Assembly: GCA_037043235.1 (NCBI GenBank)
Contig: JAWRVZ010000254.1
Location: forward strand, 62,001 to 126,000
Origin: Rhodeus uyekii
Taxonomy: Eukaryota > Chordata > Actinopteri > Cypriniformes > Acheilognathidae
Length of the DNA stretch: 64,000 bases
Reading direction: 5' to 3'
Part shown: positions 20,683-32,199 of the stretch, piece after piece
Position numbering within the stretch: position 1 is the first letter of the stretch
How the letters are laid out: the number at the start of each line of letters is the position of its first letter
The notes under the pieces: model-generated
What the model saw: the letters and a program-made list of their open reading frames with translations, nothing else
The model's database searches: none
Told to the model about the DNA's origin: nothing
Position numbers and translations under genes: made by a program

Positions 20683-23646
20683 TTATGTGTATGCCAGGTT
20701 GAAAAGATGTGTTTTTAGTCTAGATTTAAACTGACAGAGTGTGTCTGCTTCCCGAACTGTATTAGGAAGACTGTTCCAGAGTTTAGGAGCTAAATAGGAA
20801 AAGGATCGACCGCCAGCAGTTGACTTTGATATTCTAGGTATTATAAGCTGGTCAGTATTTTGGGATCGTAATAGACGTGAAGGACTATAATGTGTTAAGA
20901 GATCGCTCAAGTACTGGGGAGCTAAACCATTTAATGCTTTGTAAGTAATTAGCAAGATTTTAAAATGTATTCGGTGATTAATAGGAAGCCAGTGCAGGTT
21001 TGACAGAACTGGGCTAATATGCTCATACTTCCTGGTTCTAGTAAGAACTCGAGCTGCTGCATTTTGGACCAGCTGGAATTTGTTTATTAAGCGTGCAGGG
21101 CAACCACCTAGTAGAGCATTACAATAATCTAGCCTTGAACTCATGAACGCATGAACTAACTTTTCCGCATTCGTCTTAGAGAGCATATGTCGCAATTTAG
21201 ATATATTTTTAAGATGGAAGAATGCCGTTTTACAGATGCTAGAAACATGGCTTTCAAATGAAAGATTGGTATCAAAGAGCACACCCAGGTTTCTAACTGA
21301 CGACGAAGACTTGACAGAACAGCCATTGAGTGTTAGGCAGTAGTCTAGATTATTACGCGCTGAACTTTTTGGTCTAATAATTAGAATCTCTGTTTTTTCA
21401 GAATTAAGCAGTAGAAAGTTATTAGTCATCCAATTTTTTATATCGGTTATACATTCTGTTAATTTAGTGAATTTGTTTGTTTCATCCGGATGAGAAGAAA
21501 TATAGAGCTGAGTATCATCAGCGTAACAATGAAAGCTAATGCCATGCTTCCTAATAACTGCACCCAAAGGAAGCATGTACAGGGTGAAAAGCAATGGTCC
21601 TAACACTGAACCTTGAGGAACTCCATACTGAACTTGTGATCGATATGACATCTCCTCATTTACTGCTACAAACTGATAACGGTCAGATAAGTATGATTTG
21701 AACCAGGCTAATGCAACTCCACTAATGCCAACATAATTTTCAAGTCTATTCAGAAGGATTTTGTGGTCAATTGTATCAAATGCAGCACTAAGGTCCAGTA
21801 ACACTAACAGAGAGATACAACCACGATCGGATGATAAGAGCAAATCATTAGTAACTCTAATAAGAGCAGTCTCAGTACTATGATATGGTCTAAATCCTGA
21901 CTGGAAATCCTCGTAGATGCTGTTTCTTTCTAGAAAGGAACATAGTTGTGAAGATATTGCCTTTTCTAGAATCTTTGACAAAAAAGGTAGATTCGATATC
22001 GGCCTGTAATTAACTAATTCTGTAGGATCAAGTTGTGGTTTTTTAATAAGCGGTTTAATTACGGCCAGCTTAAAGGTTTTTGGTACGTATCCTAATGACA
22101 AAGATGAATTAATAATATTAAGAAGAGGATCTATGATTTCTGGAAGCATCTCTTTCAGTAGCTTAGTTGGTATTGGGTCTAGCATACATGTTGTTGATTT
22201 TGATGATTTAACGAGTTTAGACAATTCTTCCTCCCCAATAGCAATGAAGGAGTGGAATTTTTCTTCGGGGACACTAACATTTACTGTATTTTGTGATATT
22301 GTAGTAGACGGTTGCATGGTTATAATTTTCTCTCTAATATTATGAATTTTGCAAGTAAAGAAGTCCATGAAGTCATTACTGCTGTGCTGTTTTAAAGCAT
22401 CTGGGGTTGAGGCTTTATTTCTTGTTAATTTAGTCACTGTCTCAAATAAATACCTAGGGTTGTATTTGTTTTCTTCTAAGAGGGTGGAAAAGTAAGCAGA
22501 TCTAGCTGATTTTAAGGCTTTTCTGAATGCAATAGAGCTGTCTTTCCATGAAATGCGAAAAACCTCTAGCTTAGTTTTTATCCAGCTCCGCTCCATTTTT
22601 CTGGCTGCTCTCTTGAGGGCCCGGGTGTGCTCGTTGTACCACGGTGTTGGACTATTTTCTTTAATCTTCTTTAAGCGCAACGGAGCAACAGTGTCTAAAG
22701 TGCTGGAAAAGAGAGAGTTAATAGTTTCTGTTGCAACATCAAGTTCTTCTAGGCTATCTGGGATGTTAAGTAGATGAAACTGATCGGGAAGATTATTTAT
22801 AAAGCTATCTTTTGTGTTAGGAGTGATAGTTCTACTATATTTATAACAGGGAGTTAGTTTTTCGACTTTGGCTAAAGGTAATCTACACGCAACTAAGTAA
22901 TGATCTGAGATGTCATCGCTCTGCTGTAGAATTTGAACAGTATCAACATTGATCCCATGCGACAATATTAGATCTAAAGTATGATTATGAGAATGAGTGG
23001 GTCCTGATACATGTTGTGTAACTCCAATAGAGTTTAAGATGTCTCTAAATGCCAATCCCAATGCGTCTTTTTCATTATCTACATGGATATTAAAATCACC
23101 GACAATTATGACTTTATCTGCAGACATTACTAGTTCTGAGAGAAAATCAGCAAATTCTTTGATAAAGTCTGTATGGTGCCCTGGTGGCCTTTATAGAATA
23201 GCCAGCACAAAAGTTAAACAGGAATTATTACTTGCACTAGATAATTTTACATTGAGGACCATCACTTCAAAAGAATTATATTTCAAATTAGACCTTTGAG
23301 CAGTACTGATCGTGTTACTATAAATTACAGCAACACCTCCTCCTTTACCTTTCAGACGAGGCTCATGTTTATAATAGTAATCTTGAGGGGTGGACTCATT
23401 TAAAGTAATGTAATCGTCTGGTTTTAGCCAGGTTTCTGTCAAACACAGCACATCTAGTTTATGATCTGTAATTATATCATTTACAATAAGTGCTTTTGAG
23501 GAAAGGGATCGTATATTCAGCAACCCAAGCTTTATCATTTGTTCATTTGTGTTATAACCGTTCTTAGTTGTTTGTAAATCAATTAAATTTTTACCCTTAA
23601 ACGGTTTTGAGAGTTTTTTGTATTTGCTAATTCGTGGAACAGACAC
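20683..23646 (-). pseudogene. LINE ORF2: endonuclease and reverse transcriptase, one frameshift
   Basis: The first frame (23191-23646, 151 codons) starts MSVPRISKYKK and carries the first part of an APE-type endonuclease (LLNIRSLSSK and CLTETWL). A small insertion near 23190 breaks the frame; the expected YRPPGHH-type motif is out of frame there. The second frame (20683-23127, 814 codons) continues with GDFNIHV (GDFN at residues 10-13), SDH (74-76), and reverse transcriptase with NYRPISNLP, DLSAAFDTIDH, GVPQGSVLGP and catalytic YADD (535-538). The C-terminus is full length and ends at a stop at 20683. In the family this protein nicks target DNA and copies the LINE RNA. As written it would be split in two. 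Confidence 0.9.
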
Positions 23647-23775
23647 AGTCTCTATAGGATATCTAGGAGAAAGAGTTTCTATGTGTTGTAATTTATCTGA
23701 CCTCTGTGACGTGAGACAGCTAGCAGACGGTCGGTTTAGCCAGTTTGTCTGCTTCCTGACCTGGACCCCAGTTAG

Positions 23776-24645
23776 TCAAGGTTTAGCTCTAAGACTATAT
23801 GCCAAATTACTAGAGAGAAGAGCGGCACCATCCCAGGTGGGATGAATACCATCTCTTTTCAACAGGTCAGGTCTGCCCCAAAAACTTTTCCAATTGTCTA
23901 TGAACCCTATGTTATTCTGCGGGCACCACTTAGACATCCAGCCATTGAGTGAGGATAATCTGCTAAGCATCTCATCACTCCTGCGCATAGGGAGAGGGCC
24001 AGAGCAAATTACAGTGCCTGACATCGTACTTGCGAGTTCACACACCTCTTTAATATTAGTTTTAGTGATCTCCGACTGGCGAAGTCGGACATCATTAGCG
24101 CCGACGTGAATAACAATCTTAGAATATTTACGATTAGCCTTAGCCAGCACTTTTAAATTTGCTTTGACGTCAGGCGCTCTGGCTCCCGGCAAACATGTGA
24201 CTATGGTGGCTGGAGTCTCTATTTTCACATTCCGAGTAATAGAATCGCCAATCACTAGGGCACTTTCAACAGGTTTCTCAGTGGGTGCGTCACTGAGTGG
24301 GGAGAACCTGTTTGATGTTCTGATCGGAATGGAACAGTGGTTTTTTGACCCGCGATTATGCCGTCTCACAGTCACCCAGTTGCCCTGCTGCACGGGCTCT
24401 ACAGCCGGAACCGAACAATGTACAGGGTTTGCTAAGCTAGTCGCATCCAAAGCAGTATCTAAAACCCTTGCATTCTTACTATCCTCAATTAAAGTTTGGA
24501 TGCGTGTCTCTAATTCTGAAACCTTCTCTGTCAGCCTAATTATGTCCCTACATTTATCACATGTGAACCCTTCACAGCTGACAGAGACAGACAAACTATG
24601 CATGAAGCAGGCAGTGCATGTAACAATTGCTAAAGAAGATGACAT
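23776..24645 (-). CDS. LINE ORF1 protein with SGNH esterase-like domain
   Basis: An open frame of 289 codons. Residues 24-32 form a small cysteine cluster (SCEGFTCDKC), followed by a heptad-like stretch around 36-55 (coiled coil likely). Residues 129-286 form an SGNH hydrolase-like domain: block I GDS (S135), block III GAND (182-185) and block V DGIH (D265, H268) are all present, so the triad looks intact. This arrangement is typical of ORF1 in fish L2 and some CR1 elements, where the protein is thought to act with the element RNA; its substrate is unclear. ORF2 starts about 130 bp downstream. It is a transposon protein, not a host gene. Confidence 0.88.
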   Translation of the reverse strand: MSSSLAIVTCTACFMHSLSVSVSCEGFTCDKCRDIIRLTEKVSELETRIQTLIEDSKNARVLDTALDATSLANPVHCSVPAVEPVQQGNWVTVRRHNRGSKNHCSIPIRTSNRFSPLSDAPTEKPVESALVIGDSITRNVKIETPATIVTCLPGARAPDVKANLKVLAKANRKYSKIVIHVGANDVRLRQSEITKTNIKEVCELASTMSGTVICSGPLPMRRSDEMLSRLSSLNGWMSKWCPQNNIGFIDNWKSFWGRPDLLKRDGIHPTWDGAALLSSNLAYSLRAKP

Positions 24646-24968
24646 GACTCACCGCGTGTGTTGATCCAACTTGTTGACCAGTTGTTTGATGAAGTCGGGA
24701 AAAAGACGCGAGCGAGAAAAACGCTGTATGCACGGACAGTAAGATAGCACAATGCTAGCGCGTTTAGCGACTAGATTATAGCTAACGATTATAATTTATT
24801 AAATAATCTAGTATTGTATTTAGCAATATGAACGAACGTCGAGTTTAAAATCTAAAACAAAAACAAGTTTAAACGACGCAAACAGACGCAATCCACTCGA
24901 GCAAACAGGAAACAGGAAACAGAAAAACACCTGCAATTGTTTCACTTTGTCTTGAATCATTGAAAAAT

Positions 24969-25200
24969 ATTAGGGATGCACGATATATCAATAGCCGATA
25001 AATGCTTATTTTTTTAAATTATCGCTGTCAATCCAATAAGAAAACTAGGCTAATATATTAAAGCCGATTAATAATGTATTATTTCCTTTAGCTATTTAAC
25101 GATGCAGCAAAGCACTTCATTGTACCGGTGATCATCTTTAGCTTTAGCGTGTCCTTCTCAAACAGCGATACACAACATTAATAACTACCGAGACTGTCAT
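24969..25200 (+). repeat. Possible hAT-like fragment (TAGGGATGCACGATATATC end)
   Basis: A terminus TAGGGATGCACGATATATC at about 24972, followed by AGCCGATA words, resembles a common fish hAT-type end. The other end is not found; it may be truncated by later events. Low confidence. Confidence 0.35.
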
Positions 25201-25209
25201 ATACATAAC

Positions 25210-25539
25210 TGTCACGTAAGGTGCTGGAGTGCGATGCAGAGCAAGGAAGCAGAAGAAGGATACGATGCAGATAAAACTTTATTCAAATTTCAAAAAACAA
25301 AAGACTTTAACCATGAACAGAAACGTCACACTTTGTGCAAAAACTCGGAAGATACTTGGAACATACACACACGGAAACAACATCACTACAACTTCAACGG
25401 CAGACAAAGACAAGGGAACACAGGAGGGTATAAATACACAAGAAAGATGGGGAACAGCTGACGAGACTTAAGGTAAGTGATAGACATGGAAGAAATATAG
25501 AAGGGACCCAGATGTGAACAACGAGGGAAGACTGTGACA
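25210..25539 (-). mobile_element. Solo LTR, 330 bp
   Basis: Plus strand TGTCACGTAAGG...ACTGTGACA, with a perfect 5-bp duplication ATAAC (25205-25209 and 25540-25544). On the minus strand it has GTATTTATACCC (TATA-like) and GAATAAAGTTTT (polyadenylation signal). The two 67-80-codon frames here are incidental. Confidence 0.87.
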
Positions 25540-25544
25540 ATAAC

Positions 25545-28500
25545 ATTAAAACTGTATATAATATTGTAATAAAATGTTGTAAGTTCTTTGGGCTCAGTTG
25601 CTGTGTTTCAGCATGTTTTTATGGGAAGAAAGAATCCACAACAGGAGTCAAAGAAATTAACAAGTACAAAATCAAATTCAAAACAATATTCAATATTTTA
25701 CTGGGGCGTTCAATTCTAGGTTTTTCAGAGTCAACCCTGACTACTGATGGAGTCAACTCTATTTAATAAGGTCTGGAATAGGAATACAAGATTATTGTCA
25801 TGTTTTGTATGTTATTGTTGTTTATCTCGTGTCACGTTTCATCGTCGCGGCTGGATAGGACAAAAACACTGATTAATGTGCAAAATATATATATTTTATC
25901 GCATATTGCTTCATGTTGGGTTAGGACACATCTTATAACTAAATTAGTACTTGCAGTCCTGACAGACAAAGAAAAGCCTGGACACTTTCTGCAAGTAATT
26001 TGTTAGCATTAGCAAAGATCCCTACAGTGTTTCATCTATTGTGAGCTTGGAGGTTCAATCTCAATATTTTTAGGGAATATGTTTCAAATGTAAATGGAAG
26101 CACTGCGCTGATCTGGTATTAATTATGATTTAAATATACGGATTCCAGTGCTATTAATTACAAGTGTGTAATTAAAACATGATTTCTCTGATGGTTGCGT
26201 CATCAAATTTAAAAGTGTCCAGATGATCAAAATCCCCAGGGATTGTGGTCCATCCCTTTCTTTTTCACAGTGAGCACTACTGCAGAGGAGCATTGTGGGA
26301 TATTTTGTCTCTGTGGAGAAATACTTCAAATGAACAAGGAAAATGAATTACAGCTTCAGGAATAAATTAATTCTTTAATGAAATATATTTCATTAATTGC
26401 ATGTCAACTAATGTGAAATGTTAACTGCATTACAGATACATTTTCCAAATTCCCAGTTTCACCAGCATGTCATGTAGAAATTGGTTTGGACATTTCTGGA
26501 AGTGTTCTTTTGAATGGATGTCAACGGATGAGAGGCTTCACTTGCTGAATAAACTGCATTTGTGGGAAACAGGTTAACATTTATTGAATTTAGAGCTTAT
26601 TTGGCTAATCCTCAACATGTTTGCTCTTAAACAGTATTTTTGGATTGAATAAATTGCTGTTTAATAGGAGAATTCACAGACAATTTTGCGACAGGTATCA
26701 TTCGGTTTACGTGCGTCTCATTCATTTCTATGGTATCCACAAACAGTGACTGAATGTTGCACATCTCTGACCAAAATTCAACCACGTCAAGTCTGTAATG
26801 GGACTGTTTATCAAAGCACATGTGATCCAAGTTGGCCGTTATGCTTTCTCTCTCAAATGACGGAGCCACGGACCCAAAAACCTTCAGATGTTAAGCTACA
26901 TCCAGATCTTAAGCTACATGTTTTGATTACAGCTAACCTGAGAGAAGTTAAAGTGTAAAATTGCCAATTTTCAACCCGTTTTGTATTGTTACAATGTTAA
27001 TAGTATATGTAACTGAACAACGTTTGTTCCGTCTCTGTGTTATAGCACTGGGATACTTGAAAGACGTAATCATGTAATCAATAAAAAAGTAACTGTAGTC
27101 TGATTATCAGTATTTTAAAATGTACTGTATAATCTAATCCTATAATCTACAATCCAGATGACATGTAATCAGTCATTGCCCAGCACAATATATAGATTTT
27201 TGGTTCCATGTTTTGGAAACCATGTTTCTAAGCATGATGAACATTTTAATTATCTAAAGAACCGTTGTCCACAATAAAGAACCTTGTGTGGAATGGAAAG
27301 TTTCCATGGATGTTGGATACCGAGTGCACAAGATAAAACTGACAAGCTGCATGTTACGCAGTAGCCTGTTCGTTTAACCTTTGGTAAGACTTGAGTGTGC
27401 GAACCTCACAGGCTGTATCTGCGCAATCACAGGATGCTGAGCGCTGCTGAAGACAACAACGCTTCCCTTTGACACATAACTGCTGTTTCGCTTCTGGCGC
27501 CTGCATACACACGACCGGCAACTCTTCCTCTGTATATTCAGAAGCCGAACCCGTCTCCCGCCAACTCATTTCCCTTCTGCTCTGGCCTCCCCATCTGTGC
27601 AAGCTGGGGGAAAAAAACTAGGCACTCGTTTTGGTAGCAATAGTAGTTTGTTGTACTTTTGGTGTACTTTTGTAACTTTAGTCAATTTCAGTTCTTAGCC
27701 ATTGGACATGAGCATTTCAAACTTTGCTACAAATCGGGTTGTATCCTCTGCATACATTACAAACAAACCCCTTATGATCAAACTGGCAAGGAAAAAACCC
27801 AGTTCTCATTCTGGTATAAAACCATAACCTTGTAACCTGAATACTGAACCACAATAATGCACTCTCAGCGGATCTAATAAAGAAAGCTTACGCTGTTTAA
27901 TCAGCACTGCTCTGCCTGTCTTTTAGATTATACTGTTTTATGCAGTTTGTATTAAATATATTTAGTAGAGACCAAATGAATATGACTAAAATGATCTTCT
28001 AGTATATAATGCCACTAAATGACAGTGAGTAACCAACAGTGTCATACATTTTGATGGGACTCAAGAGCCCCAGGTTTGGTTATTTAGCAAGGCCATGTTG
28101 ACCCCTGTTGGTGATTTCTGTAATTGCAGCGTATGTGTTTTCTCTTGATGAAGATGCATTTATAATCAAAAGTTTCACAATAAAACAATAAAAAATTGTA
28201 TGCATTTTTTTGCATACTCTGTATTTTAAAAAAAAAGCTGTTCCAATTTTTCTCAATGCCAGAAGGCCTTTTTTTTCTCCAGAAATGTCCTAAGACAAGA
28301 GAAAAAGTAAAAACGAATAAAAAATATTAAAGACAGAGGTGCATCTTAGAAAAATGAGAAAATATAATAGTATGATAAATACAATAGTAGTGCATGCATA
28401 CAAAATACTCCAGAAATCACAATCATGGATACTTATATTTGGTTAAAGCATTTGTAGACACAGCTTGCATTACAGCTTTATTGACTGGTTGTCTTATTAT

Positions 28501-28864
28501 TGTCCTATTGTTGTGGGCTTTGAGTAGGGTGAGGGATAACTGTTAAAATACACAAGAGAGCCTAGTGGAAATATTATAAATTGGTGGTTGCCTTTCCTCC
28601 AGGTTTTTGGCAATGGTAAATAAAAACTCATTTTCATTTTAATAAACTCAGTTGTCTGGTTCTTGCTCCCTGAAAAACCCCAGAAATATTAGAACAAGTT
28701 TTGCCTCAGATTCCCTAACAAATGAAGCCGCGTAACGGCAAAGCAGGGGTTAAGCTCAAGTATTCAAGAAAGAAAAGGCCCTGCCTTTTAACACTACACT
28801 CGTTTCACTAGCATTTAAGTTAAATTTACGCGGGATTGCGATGGATCCACTTGCTCTATCCTTC
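25545..28864. other. 3.3-kb intergenic stretch, nothing recognised
   Basis: Short frames only (up to 90 codons). A slightly GC-richer patch at 27350-27600 has an 82-codon minus frame with many cysteines and no domain I recognise. No paired repeat ends. Confidence 0.5.
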
Positions 28865-28869
28865 ACCGG

Positions 28870-29364
28870 TGTTATGAATATGAGCTCCGCGCTCCCCTTT
28901 CTGGCCCGGAGGGAGCTCACATATACTGGCACACACACACTACATTTCCCAGAAACCCTCACATTGGACTGATTGCACACACCAGCTGGACTCCATTATG
29001 ATTGTTTGTCACACCAGCTGTATACCATCACCTGGACTATAAAAGACACCGTGAAGTTTGATTAGCCACGGTTATCATTCTGAGCGTTTATATCCCTGTC
29101 TGTTTGCCTGTTACTGTGTCTGCCTGTTTACCCGTTATTGATTCTGTTCTGCCTGCCCCGACCTGTGTCTGGATTAACGCTTGTGAATGTTATCTGCCTG
29201 TCTTGATTACTCGCCTGGAATATCGTACCTGAATCTGTCTGCCTGCCTTTCTGACCCCTGTTTGGATTACTGTTTATGTATGGTCTCTGTTTTATCCTGA
29301 CCATCTGCTTGTACGTCCATTCTTATTAAAATAATAAGTTTGTTTGTTACAAACCTTTGTTACA
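28870..29364 (+). mobile_element. Solo LTR, 495 bp
   Basis: It starts TGTTATGAATATGAGC and ends ACCTTTGTTACA. Flanks are ACCGG (28865-28869) and ACCGC (29365-29369), a 5-bp duplication with one mismatch. It has CTATAAAAG near 29038 (TATA box) and TTATTAAAATAAT near the end. Several CTGCCTG words fill the middle. Confidence 0.8.
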
Positions 29365-29967
29365 ACCGCCTACCCCACATAGAACCTAAAGTAGTCTTGT
29401 TGAGGACTTTTATACATTGTGTTCTGCCAACTGAAGGAGTAACAAGAAATAATGAACTGCAAAATACCATCCCAATTTAAAGAACATTTAATATTTGCAA
29501 CATCACACACCTTCCAAACCAACACAGCAAATGATGTAGCATCCGTCTGTAGTGGGTGAAACAGGCTTTGAAACACCTGTTTTTCTCAGCTGGGGCCTCG
29601 TGTATCAACACTACTTACGCACAAAAACATTGCGTTCGCCAGCTTTCACGCTCACGGTCGGATGTACTAACAGTTAAACTAACATGACAATGTGCGTTTC
29701 TCCACGGCAAGTTCATGGCTGGCGTAAGTTCATTTCTCATAGTTTTGTCCGTTGGCGACTCCTACAGGCAATGAAGTGAAGCTGCAAACATTATACAACG
29801 AATTGTTCTACAAGTCTGTGGGAAGCATTGCTATTAATTTGCAACGTATAAAATAATTGATACCGTACATATTGTCACACAAGCCTTATGGGAATATTCT
29901 ATAAATTATGCAATTAAGTAAGAACATATAAAAGCACGTGCAAATTGACACAACCCTTAGTCTGGCA

Positions 29968-30610
29968 ATGGCAGCTTTGGCAATATTAGAGGACATTGCT
30001 AATGGCAGAATCCGAAGAGAATGAGTTTTTAGGGACCACAATGATTTTCTGGCCCAGGAAGACTGCCTTATCAGCCATTTCAGATTTACAAGGGCTATCC
30101 TCCGAATCTAGATGGGTCCGAAGCTAGAGAGAGAGACAACGAGGAAACACGCAATACCTATTCCGTTACAGGTGCTGACAACGCTTGGTTTCCTGGCAAA
30201 TTATTATTTCCAAAGAGAACTGGCAGACCGCTCAGAAATAAGCGAGTCGTCTTTGAGCCGCGCAACGCCCATTTGATGGTTCCCATATGATTCAGTTGAC
30301 CAGCCAAACATTAAAATGCAATTTGCAACGATAGCCGGTTTCCCTAATGTAAATGGAGCGATCGACTGCACACACATATAAGGCACCATCTGAACATGAA
30401 TTTGCATGTGTGAATCGGAAACATTTCCATTCAATAAATGTGCAGATTATATGTGATGTGCAGATTATATGTGATGCGCAAATGCGCCTAACAAATATTG
30501 TGGCAAGGTGGCCTGGGTCAACCCATGATTCATACATCCTTACAAACAGCATGGTTGGGTGGCAGCTGGTAGCTGGCAGGGTGTGCGATGGGTGGCTTCT
30601 TGGTGAGTGA
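29968..30610 (+). pseudogene. Harbinger transposase remnant (HARBI1-like DDE)
   Basis: Similarity runs through several frames: MAALAILEDIA, FRDHNDFLAQED, LTTLGFLANYYFQRELAD, IAGFPNVNGAIDCTH, then in the last frame VNRKHFHSINVQ, VARWPGSTHDSYI and GWLLGE. The first (in GAIDCTH) and second (in STHDS) acidic residues of the DDE triad can be seen, but the third and the C-terminal part are gone. There are stops and frameshifts, and an 18-bp tandem duplication (GCAGATTATATGTGAT twice near 30440-30475). Confidence 0.82.
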
Positions 30611-30689
30611 TGAATTTAAAGTTATGGTTCTATCTAATAGTACTTTTTATTTTTATTTATTTGCATTTAATTATACAACAACCCTTCAG

Positions 30690-30977
30690 GAGACCAAGGT
30701 TATCCACTAAAGACAATTATCAAACCATTTATTTTTAAGATAATTTACAGTGCGACTTTCAGATCCAAACGCATTGACAGCGTCAGCCAAACTCCCCCAC
30801 TCATATTTTTTCCGTTTGTTATTAATTCCGGAGGACAAAGTTCCAAATATTTTTTTTTTCTAATTTCTACCTCCAATAGTAGCACCTCCAATTCACTTTC
30901 TGTAAAGTTTCGTTTTCGTGCCGCTTGCTTTAGCTATTTTCCTACTGCTTTCTTTTGCCCAACTGGACTCATTACCA
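30690..30977 (-). pseudogene. Harbinger-encoded Myb/SANT-like protein remnant
   Basis: The minus strand encodes RKRNFTESELEVLLLEVEIR, then after a frame change NKRKKYEWGSLADAVNAFGS and RTVNYLKNKW. This is the pattern of the trihelix Myb-like DNA-binding protein that animal Harbinger transposons encode next to the transposase, where it helps nuclear import and end binding. Interrupted by an early stop and a frameshift. Confidence 0.75.
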
Positions 30978-31191
30978 TATTTAAATCAGTTTAATTAAGG
31001 GAGGAGACGTTGTGCTCGTGCCTGTGCGCTCAATTTTACGTTAATTGGGATGTACAAAGAGAATATGTGCGGGATCCTTTGAACGCAGAGATTGATACAT
31101 CTGGAATTTTTTGTGCGTTTGCACATTCACAGCTTTGTCCGTACATAATGTGTCAGTATGAATTCAACGCAAGTCTTAGTACATGAGCCCC

Positions 31192-32190
31192 ATATATGGC
31201 TCTTTTGACGCCGCCGCCCCCCGTCGACAGATCGATCGCTCCGCTACTTCCGCGTTTGGAAGAGACAGGCAGATCGTGCCGGATCCCCCCCAGCCCCCCA
31301 TCTGAGGGTTGCAAAGAAATCGTACGGTATTGATAACAAAAACCACTTCTTCAAACAAACACGTTTTCTCAGTTTTAAGTCAATGCATTTAAAGAGCGTC
31401 AATAGCAAAAACTTATGAGTGTCCAGAGTTCGATGAAACAGATGATGTTGGGATGAGGAGTGATGCAGAAGACCCAAATGTTTATTTGAGAGCGAAGCAA
31501 TGATAAAATCCAATAAAACCAGTGTGGGAGAGATGAAACGTGCTGCTCTGTAGATCTCGCTCAATGTCCAAAGAGAGCACCAAAGTCAGCAACCAACGGA
31601 CAGAACAACTACAGCAGTAGTAGTAGCAGCTGAAGTAGCTGTAGCAGTAAGGATAGAAGTAGGAGTACTTTTCTACAAAACAAATAATTCACATCAACTT
31701 TTGAAATTACAAATACATCATTTTAGCCAAACTTAGGAATCATACCATACTCACGTTTGAGCATAAACTTAAACAGTTCTCCAAACAGGGCTCATAGGAA
31801 GTTTCGAAGTCCGCGAGCTCAACCATGCGGTTTCCCTCTACCAAACAACCCATTTCTTCTTCTAAGATTCTGACTTATATAAAGCCACCAATTACATATA
31901 GCGCCCCCTAGCGGCAGCTAATGGAAATACGGCAGATGCATTTTAACAGAAAACAAAAAACAGATACACACACACATGTAGCATTCTCTAATGTTACAAA
32001 GTGGTCAACTGTTCTTTACACAAATGAATGTACACACCAAGTAATGAAATGCAAAATAACAGAGCAGTAAAATATTGCAGCCTTTGACATTCTCATCTTA
32101 TCTGACAAAATCAATGAAATGTGCGCCTCTCTCTCCAACTCCTCCCCACCTCTGTATGTCTTTGTAAAACACTTTAAAAGCATTACATGA
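31192..32190. other. Intergenic DNA with a minus-strand promoter-like or LTR-like block
   Basis: No protein gene is supported. On the minus strand, GGGGGCGCTA (about 31905) is followed by TTTATATAAG (TATA-like, about 31880), an ATG at about 31856, and a short open stretch ending at AACGTGAGT, a good splice-donor match near 31755. Further down the minus strand an AATAAA occurs near 31484. This could be a decayed LTR or a transposon 5' exon. A CpG- and C-rich patch lies at 31205-31305. Confidence 0.35.
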
Positions 32191-32199
32191 CTGTTGTTT

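Larger units (their letters stand above)
20009..24928 (-). mobile_element. Nearly full-length L2-clade LINE with esterase ORF1
   Basis: About 4.9 kb on the minus strand. It has a 5' leader, ORF1 with an SGNH esterase-like domain, and ORF2 with endonuclease and reverse transcriptase. The 3' end forms AAAGCGCTATATAAATAAAG and then a short tandem GACTT tail. A possible short target duplication ACCTGCA lies at 20002-20008 and 24929-24935. ORF1 is open, and ORF2 needs only one frame correction, so the copy is young. The ORF1 esterase and the 3' end resemble the L2 elements of zebrafish; clade assignment is from memory of the family. Confidence 0.92.
29592..31191 (+). mobile_element. Decayed PIF/Harbinger transposon with both genes
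   Basis: The left end GGGGCCTCGTGTATCAACAC and the reverse complement of the right end (GGGGCTCATGTACTAAGAC) are imperfect inverted repeats. Inside lie a Harbinger transposase remnant on the plus strand and a Myb/SANT-like remnant on the minus strand, in convergent order, the two-gene layout of animal Harbinger elements. No clear 3-bp duplication is visible. The 1.6-kb length is short for an autonomous copy, so it has lost parts of both genes. Confidence 0.8.

Noticed and set aside
20683..23646. Host gene for a reverse-transcriptase-like protein
   Set aside because: The endonuclease-RT order, 3' tail and esterase ORF1 identify a LINE.
27354..27602. Cysteine-rich 82-codon minus frame as a small secreted protein
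   Set aside because: No signal peptide, no splice sites of a fitting phase, and the cysteine spacing does not match a family I know.
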